Part shown: in pieces, positions 7,878 through 15,549 of the stretch
Layout of the letters: every line of letters starts with the position of its first letter
Position numbering within the stretch: position 1 is the first letter of the stretch
Assembly (NCBI GenBank): GCA_015490995.1
Contig: WFWT01000109.1
Location: 1-52,527, forward strand
Length of the DNA: 52,527 nt
Direction of reading: 5' to 3'
From: Anaerolineae bacterium
GTDB lineage: Bacteria; Chloroflexota; Anaerolineae; JAADDB01
Program-made: the position numbers and the translations under genes
The notes under the pieces: model-generated
What the model was told of the DNA's origin: nothing
Seen by the model: only the letters and a program-made list of their open reading frames with translations
Databases searched by the model: none

Positions 7878-8348
7878 ATGCGTATTGCAGTAGGGAGCGA
7901 TGAACGCATGCATGTGACAGATGTGATTATCGAGGAGCTGAAAAAGCGTGGCCATGAGGTGGTGCTCTTTGGGCCCCTGGTGGAGGGGAATACGGATTAC
8001 TGGCCCAAAGTGGCCCGGGATGTGGCTGAGGCGGTTGCCCGTGGGGAGTGCGATGAGGGTATTCTCTTTTGTTGGACCGGAACAGGGGTGAGCATTGCTG
8101 CCAACAAGGTGCCAGGCATTCGCGCGGCCCTGTGCGACGACGCGGAGACCGCCCGCGGAGCTCGGCTTTGGAACAAGGCCAACGTTCTCTGCATGAGCTT
8201 ACGCCGTACTTCGGAGGTGATGGCGCGCGAGATCCTTGATGCCTGGTTTGGCACTACCTACCAGCCCAATGAGGTGGATGATACATGTCTAGCTCAGGTG
8301 GCCGAGCTGGAACAGGTGTACATGAAGGGAGAAGTGACGCCGACCTGA
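7878..8348 (+). CDS. RpiB/LacA/LacB family sugar-phosphate isomerase, divergent
   Basis: Classic RpiB interconverts ribose 5-phosphate and ribulose 5-phosphate. The 156-residue product keeps the fold, with MRIAVGSD at the N terminus and GILFCWTGTGVSIAANKVPG in the centre. The proton-transfer Cys of RpiB appears retained in ILFCWTGTG, although the Gly after it is Trp. The usual DHAG near the start is DERM, and the usual HNDANVL segment reads WNKANVL, so a conserved His and Asp are lost. The substrate may therefore differ, or activity may be altered. The ATG at 7878 is chosen because GGAGGGGAGG lies just upstream and the fold begins there; the frame is open from 7836. It lies between the DUF167 and phosphoesterase genes. 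Confidence 0.75.
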   Translation: MRIAVGSDERMHVTDVIIEELKKRGHEVVLFGPLVEGNTDYWPKVARDVAEAVARGECDEGILFCWTGTGVSIAANKVPGIRAALCDDAETARGARLWNKANVLCMSLRRTSEVMAREILDAWFGTTYQPNEVDDTCLAQVAELEQVYMKGEVTPT

Positions 8349-8360
8349 GGGAGTACCCCT

Positions 8361-9011
8361 ATGTGGATAGCGGTTTTTTCTGACGTGCACGGCAATGTGC
8401 CGGCATTGCGACGCGTGATTGAGGACGCGCGGCGGCGTGGGGTGCACACGTTCGTTCATCTAGGCGATCTGGAGAACGGAGAAGCCCATGAAATCTTGGC
8501 CTCCTTGCCCGCGCGCTCGGTAATCGGTAACTGGGAAGTATCCTCTTGGCGACGATTGGCCTCGCGCTGGCAGCAGGCCGTGCAGGAGTGGGCCTTTACC
8601 TTTCAGGAAGGACCGGCTCTCTTCTGTCACGCCAGTCCGGTCTGGCCGTCGTCGGTGCGCACTCTGGAGGATGCGGCCCGCTATGTGGAAGAAAAAGGAT
8701 CCTGGTTCGCGCTGTTTCCTGACCTGAACAATGACGAGGATGCCCGGTGGGATGCCTTTGCCGAGCTGGCTCGACGGGGATGTCGCATTGCGTTTCACGG
8801 TCACACCCATGTGCAGAAGGCTTGGGTGCTGACGGCAGACAACCGGATGCGCCCGGTCACACAACAGGAATTTACTTTAGAGCAAGCTCCTGCTCTTTAC
8901 CTGGTGGGTGTGGGCAGCGTGGGACGCCCTATGGACGGCTCCGGTATATGTTACGCGCTCTGGAACCCGGAGACAGCGCAGGTCATCTTACGTCGCCTGG
9001 AGGTTGGCTAA
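8361..9011 (+). CDS. Calcineurin-like metallophosphoesterase (YfcE/MJ0936 type)
   Basis: These dinuclear-metal enzymes hydrolyse phosphomonoesters or phosphodiesters. The 216-residue product has the ordered motifs DVHGN (residues 8-12), GDLEN, GNWE, FCHASP and HGHTH. They match the metallophosphoesterase set D-x-H, GD, GNH/E, H and GHTH. The third motif reads GNWE instead of GNHE or GNCD, a variation at a catalytic position. The ATG lies 12 bases after the upstream stop, and the HEAT-repeat gene starts 5 bases after its end, so this is an operon. The physiological substrate is unknown. Confidence 0.85.
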   Translation: MWIAVFSDVHGNVPALRRVIEDARRRGVHTFVHLGDLENGEAHEILASLPARSVIGNWEVSSWRRLASRWQQAVQEWAFTFQEGPALFCHASPVWPSSVRTLEDAARYVEEKGSWFALFPDLNNDEDARWDAFAELARRGCRIAFHGHTHVQKAWVLTADNRMRPVTQQEFTLEQAPALYLVGVGSVGRPMDGSGICYALWNPETAQVILRRLEVG

Positions 9012-9015
9012 AGCC

Positions 9016-9663
9016 ATGAGTTCAGAAATCCCCTGGTGGTATCGTCCCTGGGCCCGGCTTCGACAGTGGTGGGTCCAGCGACAGCGGTGTCGTCGTGCGC
9101 TCCAAAAGCTTAAGGCATCCACGGCAGGTGAGCGATGGGCTGCGGCGCGCACGTTGGCTGAATGTTCTCTGGGGCCTGGAGAAGTTCAAGTTCTGGTCAG
9201 TGCCTTGGATGACCCGGATCCTTTTGTGCAATGGGAAGTGGCGGAAGCGCTCATCGCCCAGAGGTCCTCGCTAGTGTTGGGGGCGTGTTTGCGCCGGATA
9301 CAGGCAGGGGATCCACCATCCGGGATGGCTGCTGCAATACGTGTGCTGGCAGCGTTGGAGGATGAGCGTGTTGTGCCTGTGTTGACATCGTTGGTCTCTC
9401 ACCCCAGTCCGGAGGTCAGGGTAGTCTTAGCCCACGCGCTAAGTGTCTTTGCTGCCCACCCGCCAGCGCGTACGGCCCTGTGCACGCTCTTGGAAGACGC
9501 GCATCCTACGGTACGTCGCGCGGCTATCTGGGCATTGAAGCGTCTGGACAGCTCTTGGGCACGTGAGGTGCTCCGGGAGCATCACAGGGAAGAAACGGTG
9601 CCATGGCTGCGTCAACTTCTCCAGGACGTGGCGCTCTCGCCCGCGGAGGCAACCACTTCCTGA
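9016..9663 (+). CDS. HEAT-repeat protein
   Basis: The 215-residue protein is built of tandem helical repeats of about 30 residues from residue 30 on. Typical repeat segments are DDPDPFVQWEVAEALI, SHPSPEVRVVLAHALSVF and DAHPTVRRAAIWALKRL. HEAT repeats bind proteins or act as lyase subunits for bilin chromophores, and no function can be assigned here. The N terminus is short, Trp- and Arg-rich, without a signal peptide. The ATG at 9016 sits 5 bases after the phosphoesterase stop and is preferred over the longer open frame. Its last 52 bases overlap the 3' end of the convergent metalloregulator gene. Confidence 0.75.
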   Translation: MSSEIPWWYRPWARLRQWWVQRQRCRRALQKLKASTAGERWAAARTLAECSLGPGEVQVLVSALDDPDPFVQWEVAEALIAQRSSLVLGACLRRIQAGDPPSGMAAAIRVLAALEDERVVPVLTSLVSHPSPEVRVVLAHALSVFAAHPPARTALCTLLEDAHPTVRRAAIWALKRLDSSWAREVLREHHREETVPWLRQLLQDVALSPAEATTS

Positions 9664-10340
9664 GGAGAAGGCAGATCCTCCACCTCTATCCACAGTGCAG
9701 AGGCCGCCGTAGCCCCCAATACGTGTTCCTGTTGGTTTGTAGCCAAGCGCACAGGACATCCCAAGATTTCACGACGTACTAGGGTGATGGGCGTGCCGGG
9801 GTACAGGCCTAACTGCCCGAAATAGCGTAACAGATCGGGATTATGTGTGCGCACTCGGCTGATGCGCCCTCGGGTGCCCTCGGGCAACTCACTAAGGGGC
9901 CGGTCATTGATGTGGGGAAGTCGCCCTTGCCGGTCAGGGATGGGTTCACCGTGAGGACACCGTTGAGGAAAGCCGCACATCTCGTCAATCCGGGCCTCTA
10001 GGACGTTGTTGATCCCTTCTACCATGACATCCGCCAAGTCGTGTACATCGGCCCAGTCGAAACCCATGACCTTGACCAGGAACACCTCCACCAATCGGTG
10101 CCGTCGAATCACAGGATAAGCCAGTTGCTCTCCCTGCGCGGTCAGGCGGACGCCCTTATACGGCACATGTTCGACCAGCTTGGCTTTCTTCAGGCGCCGT
10201 AACATACGGGATGTGGATTGAAGGGAGTGATCCAGTTCTTCCGCCAAGGTGGAGAGGGGTACGTGGGGGTAGTCGTGTTGAAGTCGGTATATCTCCGCCA
10301 GATAACGGCGCATGGCCTGGGTGACATGTTCGTCGTTCAT
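9612..10340 (-). CDS. DtxR/MntR family metal-dependent transcriptional regulator with FeoA-like domain
   Basis: DtxR-type repressors bind Fe2+ or Mn2+ and shut off metal-uptake genes. The 242-residue product has an N-terminal winged helix (PLSTLAEELDHSLQSTSRMLRRLKKAKL). The metal-binding and dimerisation domain follows, with RRHRLVEVFL, VHDLADVMVEGIN and CPHGEPIP. A C-terminal SH3/FeoA-like domain contains LGLYPGTPITLVRRE. The ATG at 10340 is chosen because the winged helix begins about 10 residues later; the frame stays open to 10400, where it would run into the promoter. Two palindromes overlap the promoter (10395-10434), so autoregulation is likely. The tail overlaps the HEAT gene convergently. 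Iron versus manganese specificity cannot be settled by eye. Confidence 0.82.
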   Translation of the reverse strand: MNDEHVTQAMRRYLAEIYRLQHDYPHVPLSTLAEELDHSLQSTSRMLRRLKKAKLVEHVPYKGVRLTAQGEQLAYPVIRRHRLVEVFLVKVMGFDWADVHDLADVMVEGINNVLEARIDEMCGFPQRCPHGEPIPDRQGRLPHINDRPLSELPEGTRGRISRVRTHNPDLLRYFGQLGLYPGTPITLVRREILGCPVRLATNQQEHVLGATAASALWIEVEDLPSPQEVVASAGESATSWRS

Positions 10341-10394
10341 TGACCGCTCTGTTCCCCCTCTCCTTGTCGAGAATGCGTATCGGACAGACGTGTT

Positions 10395-10434
10395 TACCAT
10401 TTATCATGGTACGCTAAGTGAGAATGATTCGCAA
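10395..10434 (-). promoter_or_regulatory. Promoter of the DtxR-type regulator with two overlapping palindromes
   Basis: On the minus strand TTGCGA (10434-10429) and TACCAT (10411-10406) are separated by 17 bases, a fair sigma-70 pair. A perfect 6-base inverted repeat TACCAT-N5-ATGGTA covers 10395-10411, across the -10. A 7-1-7 motif TGAGAAT-G-ATTCGCA at 10419-10433 covers the -35 and has the shape of a Fur/DtxR-class operator. The positions suggest repression, by the regulator itself or another metal sensor. Confidence 0.5.
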
Positions 10435-10495
10435 ATATAGGCATAAGGCCGGTGCTGTGGGCTGATGTGCTGAACTTTTGTACTTCGGTGGACGT

Positions 10496-10524
10496 TTGAC
10501 ACTCATGCCTCTCGTTGCTAGAAT
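10496..10524 (+). promoter_or_regulatory. Sigma-70 promoter of the peptide ABC operon
   Basis: TTGACA (10496-10501) and TAGAAT (10519-10524) are separated by exactly 17 bases. This is a full-consensus -35 and a five-of-six -10. The binding-protein gene begins about 100 bases downstream behind a strong AGGAGGAGGTGA site. Confidence 0.75.
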
Positions 10525-10629
10525 AGCAAGTACCTCAAGGAGGAGGGTATTCCCCACACTTCTGGTATCTGGCGTGGACGCCGCGGTTCCCCTTAATTCC
10601 ACTCTGCACACAGAAGGAGGAGGTGAACA

Positions 10630-12279
10630 ATGACGTCCCGTACCTTGGCACGCATTGCCGTGCTGTTGCAGGCCCTGCTGGTGATTGTGCTCATCCTCAG
10701 CGCGTGTGCACCGGGAGCTCCTACCCCCACACCGCAACCGGCACAGCAGCCCGCAGAACAACCGCAGGAAGAGCCGACCCCAACTTCGCCCCCGGAACCG
10801 ACGCCTACTCCTAAGAAAGAACGTACGGTTTTCCGCATTGCAGTAGGCATTGATCCTGACACGTTGGACCCGGTGGCGACAACAACGACGACGGTCGGAA
10901 ATATGGTGGATTACGTGGTGGAGACCTTGGTGCGCATCGACCGGGACGGGAACATCCAGCCTTTGCTGGCCGAGTCGTGGGAGGTCTCCGAGGATGGGCT
11001 GACGGTAACGTTTTACCTCCGCCAAGGGGTCAAGTTCCACGATGGGACCCCCTTCAACGCGGAGGCGGTGAAGTTCAACATTGAGCGCATGTTGGATCCC
11101 GACGTGCGGGTACCCATTCGCACACCTTATACGCCCATTGAACGAGTAGAGGTCGTCGATGAGTACACCGTTCGCCTGTATTTGAAGGAACCTTCGGCAC
11201 CGCTGGTCTCCGCGTTCTCCTGGACAACGGCCGGTATGATCTCCCCGGCTTCGGTGGAGCAGTTCGGCAACACGTACAAGAACGTGCAACACCCGGTAGG
11301 GACCGGTCCGTATGTCTTCAAGGAGCGGGTGAAGGGCGAGCGGATCGTTGTGGAGAAGTTTGAAGACTACTGGGGTGAGAAACCGTACTACGACGTGGTC
11401 GAGTTCCGCATTGTGCCGGAAGCGGCCACACGTGAGAGCCTGCTCCTGGCCGGCCAGGTAGACCTGATCATCCTGCCACCGGCAGCGGATATCCCTGCCC
11501 TCCAGCAGAATCCCGACGTGGAGGTGTTGCTAGCGCCGAGCGATCGCACCATCTTCATCGCGATTAACAACCTGGACCCTGTCCTGAAGGATAAGCGGGT
11601 GCGTCAGGCGCTGAACTATGCGGTGGACAAGCAGGCCATAATTGATAAGGTGCTCTTTGGCGCGGCCGACCTGATGGACGCGCCTATGGCACCCAGCCTG
11701 TTTGGCTACTGCCCGGTGGGCGAATATCCATATGACCCGGACAAGGCCAAGGCCCTTTTGAAAGAAGCAGGATATGAGTCTTTAGAGCTGAACTTCATTG
11801 CCCCCACCGGTCGCTACGTTCAGGACTTCCAGGCGGCCCAGGCCATTGCAGGATACTTGGCAGAGGTGGGCATCAACGCGCCGGTAAGCACCATGGATTG
11901 GCCCTCTTATGTGGCTACCATCGTTGCTCCGCCGGAGGAGAACACCACGCAGCTCCACTACCTCGGTTGGGCCCCGGCTTACCTGGACGCGTCCCAGCAG
12001 ATGCTCCAGTTTTTGAGCACTTACGCGCCGCCTAACGGACTTGCCACCTCGTTCTACAAGAACGAACAGGTGGATGAGCTGATCCTCAAAGCACAAAAGG
12101 AGACCGATCCCGAGGTGCGCAAGGAGCTTTACTGTGAGGCTTCCAAGATCGTGTGGGAGGAGGCCCCCTGGATCTTCTTGTGGGTCCAGCGCTTCCCCAT
12201 CGTGTATTCTGCCAAGGTGACAGGTGTATCTTATCTGCCCAACGAAAAGTTTGATGCGCTCTACGCCCGTCCAAAGTAA
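10630..12279 (+). CDS. Peptide/nickel-type ABC transporter substrate-binding lipoprotein (SBP_bac_5)
   Basis: This extracytoplasmic lipoprotein delivers oligopeptides or similar solutes to a DppBC-type permease. The 549-residue product has a signal sequence ending in the lipobox LSAC, with lipidated Cys26. A Pro/Thr/Gln-rich linker to about residue 62 follows, as in Gram-positive-like and Chloroflexota lipoproteins. The family 5 body contains VETLVRIDRDGNIQPLLAESW, GTGPYVFKE, and RQALNYAVDKQAI. AGGAGGAGGTGA stands just before the ATG. Two permease genes follow, but no ATPases. The ligand is unknown; family 5 proteins also bind nickel, haem, glutathione and sugars. Confidence 0.88.
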   Translation: MTSRTLARIAVLLQALLVIVLILSACAPGAPTPTPQPAQQPAEQPQEEPTPTSPPEPTPTPKKERTVFRIAVGIDPDTLDPVATTTTTVGNMVDYVVETLVRIDRDGNIQPLLAESWEVSEDGLTVTFYLRQGVKFHDGTPFNAEAVKFNIERMLDPDVRVPIRTPYTPIERVEVVDEYTVRLYLKEPSAPLVSAFSWTTAGMISPASVEQFGNTYKNVQHPVGTGPYVFKERVKGERIVVEKFEDYWGEKPYYDVVEFRIVPEAATRESLLLAGQVDLIILPPAADIPALQQNPDVEVLLAPSDRTIFIAINNLDPVLKDKRVRQALNYAVDKQAIIDKVLFGAADLMDAPMAPSLFGYCPVGEYPYDPDKAKALLKEAGYESLELNFIAPTGRYVQDFQAAQAIAGYLAEVGINAPVSTMDWPSYVATIVAPPEENTTQLHYLGWAPAYLDASQQMLQFLSTYAPPNGLATSFYKNEQVDELILKAQKETDPEVRKELYCEASKIVWEEAPWIFLWVQRFPIVYSAKVTGVSYLPNEKFDALYARPK

Positions 12280-12326
12280 TCGCTTATACAGGCATGCGCT
12301 CTGTGGGCTTGGGGTGGGTGGACCGA

Positions 12327-12350
12327 GGTGGGCGGTGGGGTCTGCCCACC
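12327..12350 (+). other. Intercistronic stem-loop between binding protein and permease
   Basis: GGTGGGC (12327-12333) pairs with GCCCACC (12344-12350) over a 10-base loop. There is no U-tract, so it more likely protects the upstream mRNA or gives the binding protein excess over the permeases than acts as a full terminator. Confidence 0.5.
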
Positions 12351-12381
12351 CCGTCAATCCCGTAAAGCGGGCGAACGAACT

Positions 12382-13311
12382 ATGAGCGGATTCACACGAT
12401 ACTTGATCCAACGGCTGTTGGCTGCCCTGTTGACATTAGTTGGAGTCGCCACAATTGTATTTCTGTTGTTGCGTTTGCTCCCCGGTGACCCGGCGCGCAT
12501 CATCGCGGGCTTGTTGGCCACTAACGAGGAGGTGGAGCGGATTCGGGTACAGCTGGGCCTAGATCGTCCCTTGCCGGTCCAGTATGTCATATTCATGACC
12601 AACCTGCTCCAGGGCGATCTGGGTATTTCTGCCCGTACTAACCAGCCGGTGCTCACAGAGGTGATGGCGCGCTTGCCAGCGACTTTGAAATTAGCCATTG
12701 TTAGCACGGCTCTGGCCTCTATTTTCGGCATCACAGCGGGCGTGTTGGCCGCTACCCGTCGATACTCCCTCTTCGATTACGTTGCCTCCTTCGGCACACT
12801 GATCGGCATTTCCATGCCGGTGTACTGGCTGGGACTGTTGCTTATCATTGTCTTTGCGGTTAAGCTGCGGTGGTTGCCTGCAGCTGGCGCGGACAAACCC
12901 GCCAGCATCGTCCTGCCCTCGCTAACGCTGGCTTCCTTCTCCGTGGCCCTCATCGCACGCATGACGCGCGCGAGCATGTTAGAGGTGCTTAGCCAGGATT
13001 ATATTCGAACCGCGCGGGCAAAAGGGTTGCAGGAACGGGTTATCGTCTTCCGGCACGCGTTGCAAAACGCGTTTATCCCTATTTTGACCGTGATCGGCTT
13101 GCAGTTTGGGGCGCTCTTGGGTGGGGCGGTGCTCACGGAATCGGTCTTTGGGTGGCCGGGCATCGGCCTCTTGCTGGTGGATTCCATTTTCGCGCGGGAT
13201 TATCCGGTTGTCCAGGGAACCGTGCTCATCTTCTCCGCGCTCTTCATCCTAGTGAACTTGGTGGTGGATATTCTGTACGCCTACATTGACCCGAGGATCC
13301 ACTATGGCTGA
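12382..13311 (+). CDS. ABC transporter permease, DppB type
   Basis: One of two membrane subunits of the peptide-type importer. The 309-residue protein shows the first helix after RYLIQRLLAALLTLVGVATIVFLLLRLLPGDP, written here by its ends only: RYLIQRLL and RLLPGDP. The EAA-like cytoplasmic loop is SQDYIRTARAKGLQERVI, and the C terminus IDPRIHYG is standard for DppB. The ATG at 12382 begins the conserved MSGFTRYL; the frame upstream to 12328 is intergenic. Its end overlaps the next permease by 8 bases. Confidence 0.9.
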   Translation: MSGFTRYLIQRLLAALLTLVGVATIVFLLLRLLPGDPARIIAGLLATNEEVERIRVQLGLDRPLPVQYVIFMTNLLQGDLGISARTNQPVLTEVMARLPATLKLAIVSTALASIFGITAGVLAATRRYSLFDYVASFGTLIGISMPVYWLGLLLIIVFAVKLRWLPAAGADKPASIVLPSLTLASFSVALIARMTRASMLEVLSQDYIRTARAKGLQERVIVFRHALQNAFIPILTVIGLQFGALLGGAVLTESVFGWPGIGLLLVDSIFARDYPVVQGTVLIFSALFILVNLVVDILYAYIDPRIHYG

Positions 13312-14194
13312 AGCGACGTTACAAGGGGTAGCCCAGGTGCCGTTACGGCACGAGTCCTTGCTGGCGCTTACGTGGCGCCGGTTCCGTCGTCATCGCCCGG
13401 CGCTGCTGGGGTTGTTTATCTTGCTCAGTTTCCTCGTGCTCACGCTGGCAGCGCCTTGGATTACGCCTTATGATCCCACGGCCCAAAGGCTTACCCAGGC
13501 GCTGATCCCCCCTTCGATGGAGCATCCCCTGGGCACCGATCACCTGGGGCGGGACATTCTCGCCCGTATTCTGTACGGTACACGCTATTCCATGATTATC
13601 AGCATTCTGGCGGTAGCCATCGGACTGGTGGTCGGCGTGCCCCTGGGGGCAATTTCCGGGTATTACGGGGGCTGGGTAGACATGGTTATCCAACGGGTGG
13701 CAGACACGCTCCTTTCATTTCCCAGCATTCTGTTGGCGCTCTCGATGGTGGCAGTTCTGGGGGTGGGATTACAAAACGTGATCATCTCTGTCGGAGTAGG
13801 CACAATTCCTTCTTTTATTCGGCTGGTGCGTGGCACCGTGTTGGCCCTACGGGAGGAGACATACGTTGAGGCCGCTCGGTGTATTGGAGTCTCAGACTGG
13901 CAGATCATTTGGCGACACATTATGCGTAACGCGATGGCACCGGTTATCGTACAGGCCACCCTGAGCATGGGTACCACCTTGTTGGTGGCTGCTGGTTTGG
14001 GATTTCTGGGCCTGGGCGTGCAGCCCCCAACACCGGAATGGGGTACAATGCTGGGTGAGGGACGCCAGTACATCTTCAGCGCGCCATATATGGCTACCTT
14101 CCCCGGCTTAGCCATCTTCCTCACCGTGTTGGGATTCAACTTGGTGGGCGATGGTCTACGGGACGCCCTAGATCCGCGCTTGTGGCAGCGGTGA
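13304..14194 (+). CDS. ABC transporter permease, DppC type
   Basis: The second membrane subunit of the importer has 296 residues. The N-terminal cytoplasmic stretch TWRRFRRHRPALLGL leads into the first helix. HPLGTDHLGRDILARILYGTR is the DppC family signature (quoted by its parts HPLGTDHLGR and ILYGTR). The EAA loop YVEAARCIGVSDWQIIWRHI contacts the ATPase, and the C terminus DGLRDALDPRL is canonical. The ATG at 13304 overlaps the DppB stop by 8 bases. No dppD or dppF ATPase genes follow; they must be supplied from another locus. Confidence 0.9.
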   Translation: MAEATLQGVAQVPLRHESLLALTWRRFRRHRPALLGLFILLSFLVLTLAAPWITPYDPTAQRLTQALIPPSMEHPLGTDHLGRDILARILYGTRYSMIISILAVAIGLVVGVPLGAISGYYGGWVDMVIQRVADTLLSFPSILLALSMVAVLGVGLQNVIISVGVGTIPSFIRLVRGTVLALREETYVEAARCIGVSDWQIIWRHIMRNAMAPVIVQATLSMGTTLLVAAGLGFLGLGVQPPTPEWGTMLGEGRQYIFSAPYMATFPGLAIFLTVLGFNLVGDGLRDALDPRLWQR

Positions 14195-14211
14195 GCGGGA
14201 GGAGGGGAGGT

Positions 14212-14246
14212 TTTCTGGGTGCCGGCCTTCATCCGACGCCCAGAAA
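14212..14246 (+). other. Stem-loop after dppC
   Basis: TTTCTGGG (14212-14219) pairs with CCCAGAAA (14239-14246), and the inner bases extend the stem with one mismatch around a CCTTCAT loop. No U-tract follows, so it may be a processing or partial-termination site between the permease genes and the cupin gene. Confidence 0.45.
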
Positions 14247-14353
14247 TGTCTATCCTTACTCCACTTACCCTCTCGTACGGCCATCTTCCGGGGGCAACGT
14301 TTTGGTCAGTGAATCGGTCAAGAGTCGATAGGGGGTGCACAAGGAGGAGGATA

Positions 14354-14722
14354 ATGCCTATCAAATCGGTGGACAGTGTCCCTATGGAACCTGTACGCTT
14401 GGGCGAGGGAGCGTATCGTCAGGTGCTGATTGGTCCGGATGAGGGTCCTCACTTTGCCCTGCGCCGGTTTGTTATCGAACCTGGGGGGTATTTGCCCAAG
14501 CATACCAATACGGTCGAACACGAACAGTATGTCCTCCGGGGGCGGGCTCGGATAGGCATAGGGGATGAGATTTTCGAAGTCGGTCCGGGAGATGTGGTGT
14601 TTATCCCGGCGGGAGTTCCCCACTGGTACCGTTGTATCAGCCAGGAGCCCTTCGAATTTCTCTGTGCCGTGCCCAACAAGGAGGATACCCTGCAAGTGTT
14701 GGAGGAAACCGCTCCGGACTAA
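14354..14722 (+). CDS. Small cupin-domain protein
   Basis: Single-domain cupins bind a metal in a beta-barrel and act as small dioxygenases, isomerases or ligand sensors. The 122-residue product has cupin motif 1 as HTNTVEHEQYVLRG (two His and a Glu) and motif 2 as GDVVFIPAGVPHWY with the last metal His. AAGGAGGAGG sits just before the ATG at 14354, so this start is preferred over the longer open frame from 14219. It ends the peptide-transporter transcript before a strong terminator. A role in handling the imported compound is plausible but unproven. Confidence 0.85.
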   Translation: MPIKSVDSVPMEPVRLGEGAYRQVLIGPDEGPHFALRRFVIEPGGYLPKHTNTVEHEQYVLRGRARIGIGDEIFEVGPGDVVFIPAGVPHWYRCISQEPFEFLCAVPNKEDTLQVLEETAPD

Positions 14723-14778
14723 GCGAGGATAAACTGCCGGCAGGGAAAACACGTTGGGCTGTCCTGTCCGGAGTATAG

Positions 14779-14821
14779 AAACACCCCGTGGGATGTCAAC
14801 GGTTCGTCCCACGGGGTGTTT
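14779..14821. terminator. Bidirectional rho-independent terminator
   Basis: AAACACCCCGTGGGA (14779-14793) and TCCCACGGGGTGTTT (14807-14821) form a perfect 15-base stem over a 13-base loop. T-rich sequence follows on the plus strand and an A/T-rich flank serves the minus strand. It lies between the cupin gene and the convergent surface-protein gene and can end both transcripts. Confidence 0.85.
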
Positions 14822-14878
14822 TGTTCAGACCCTTGATCCACGGGAGTAGCCGGACGCATGCTACCCCCGTGCAGTGCA

Positions 14879-15403
14879 TTACACCGTCGGTTGAACGAAA
14901 CGACGTAGGCCGATGCCCAGCAAGATCAAGCCCAGCCCGGCCAGGAAGGCCACGGTGGTCCAGGGCGTAGGCTCACCACCTGTCAGGGGCAGAACGGGCA
15001 AGGTGACGTTGAACGGCTTGACGACCACCTTGTCCCCCACCTTGACCGGCACGTCCGCTCCGGGGAACTCGTACTGTCCCATTTCACCCGCGTCAACGTG
15101 GAGCATGGCGAACAGCCGCGGTGTTGCCTTAGCTACGTCGATCTCCACCATGACGTTGGTGCTTTCCCCGGCCGGCACCGCGGTCCAGCCGATGACCGGT
15201 CCCGGTTTACCATCCTGCTCGATGTGAATGACCACCCAGCCTGCCTGGTCGGCGACCACTCGATCGATGGTGACCATGTTGTCCTGGACCGTCTGGTCCA
15301 TCACCTCGATAGTGGGCATTTCCTGCGCTAACAGAGCGACGGAGAATGCCAGAACCAGCGCGGTTGTCAGGGCTACCATACCGAACCACCGTACCCGCTT
15401 CAT
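14879..15403 (-). CDS. Secreted surface protein with C-terminal LPxTG-like sorting signal
   Basis: The 174-residue protein has an N-terminal signal sequence (MKRVRWFGMVALTTALVLAF...). One beta-rich domain follows with IDRVVADQAGWVVIHI and VPAGESTNVMVEID, resembling the DUF7282 type. The tail has LPLTG at residues 138-142, then a hydrophobic helix and the basic GLRRF end, which is the architecture of a sortase substrate. GGAGGTGG precedes the ATG at 15401-15403. It lies downstream of an ECF sigma / anti-sigma pair on the same strand and may be a target of that sigma factor. If no sortase acts on it, the helix would simply anchor it in the membrane. Confidence 0.7.
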   Translation of the reverse strand: MKRVRWFGMVALTTALVLAFSVALLAQEMPTIEVMDQTVQDNMVTIDRVVADQAGWVVIHIEQDGKPGPVIGWTAVPAGESTNVMVEIDVAKATPRLFAMLHVDAGEMGQYEFPGADVPVKVGDKVVVKPFNVTLPVLPLTGGEPTPWTTVAFLAGLGLILLGIGLRRFVQPTV

Positions 15404-15549
15404 AATGCCACCTCCTCCTCAATTTTTAAGGATGCTGTGTGGGGCCACACGATGGCGTCCCCGTAGTCCGGTAAAGGAAACGACGAGGAGAGGAGGGCTG
15501 GATCACCTGGCAAGGGGAAATTTATCCCCGTAATGCAGGGACTTGAGGG

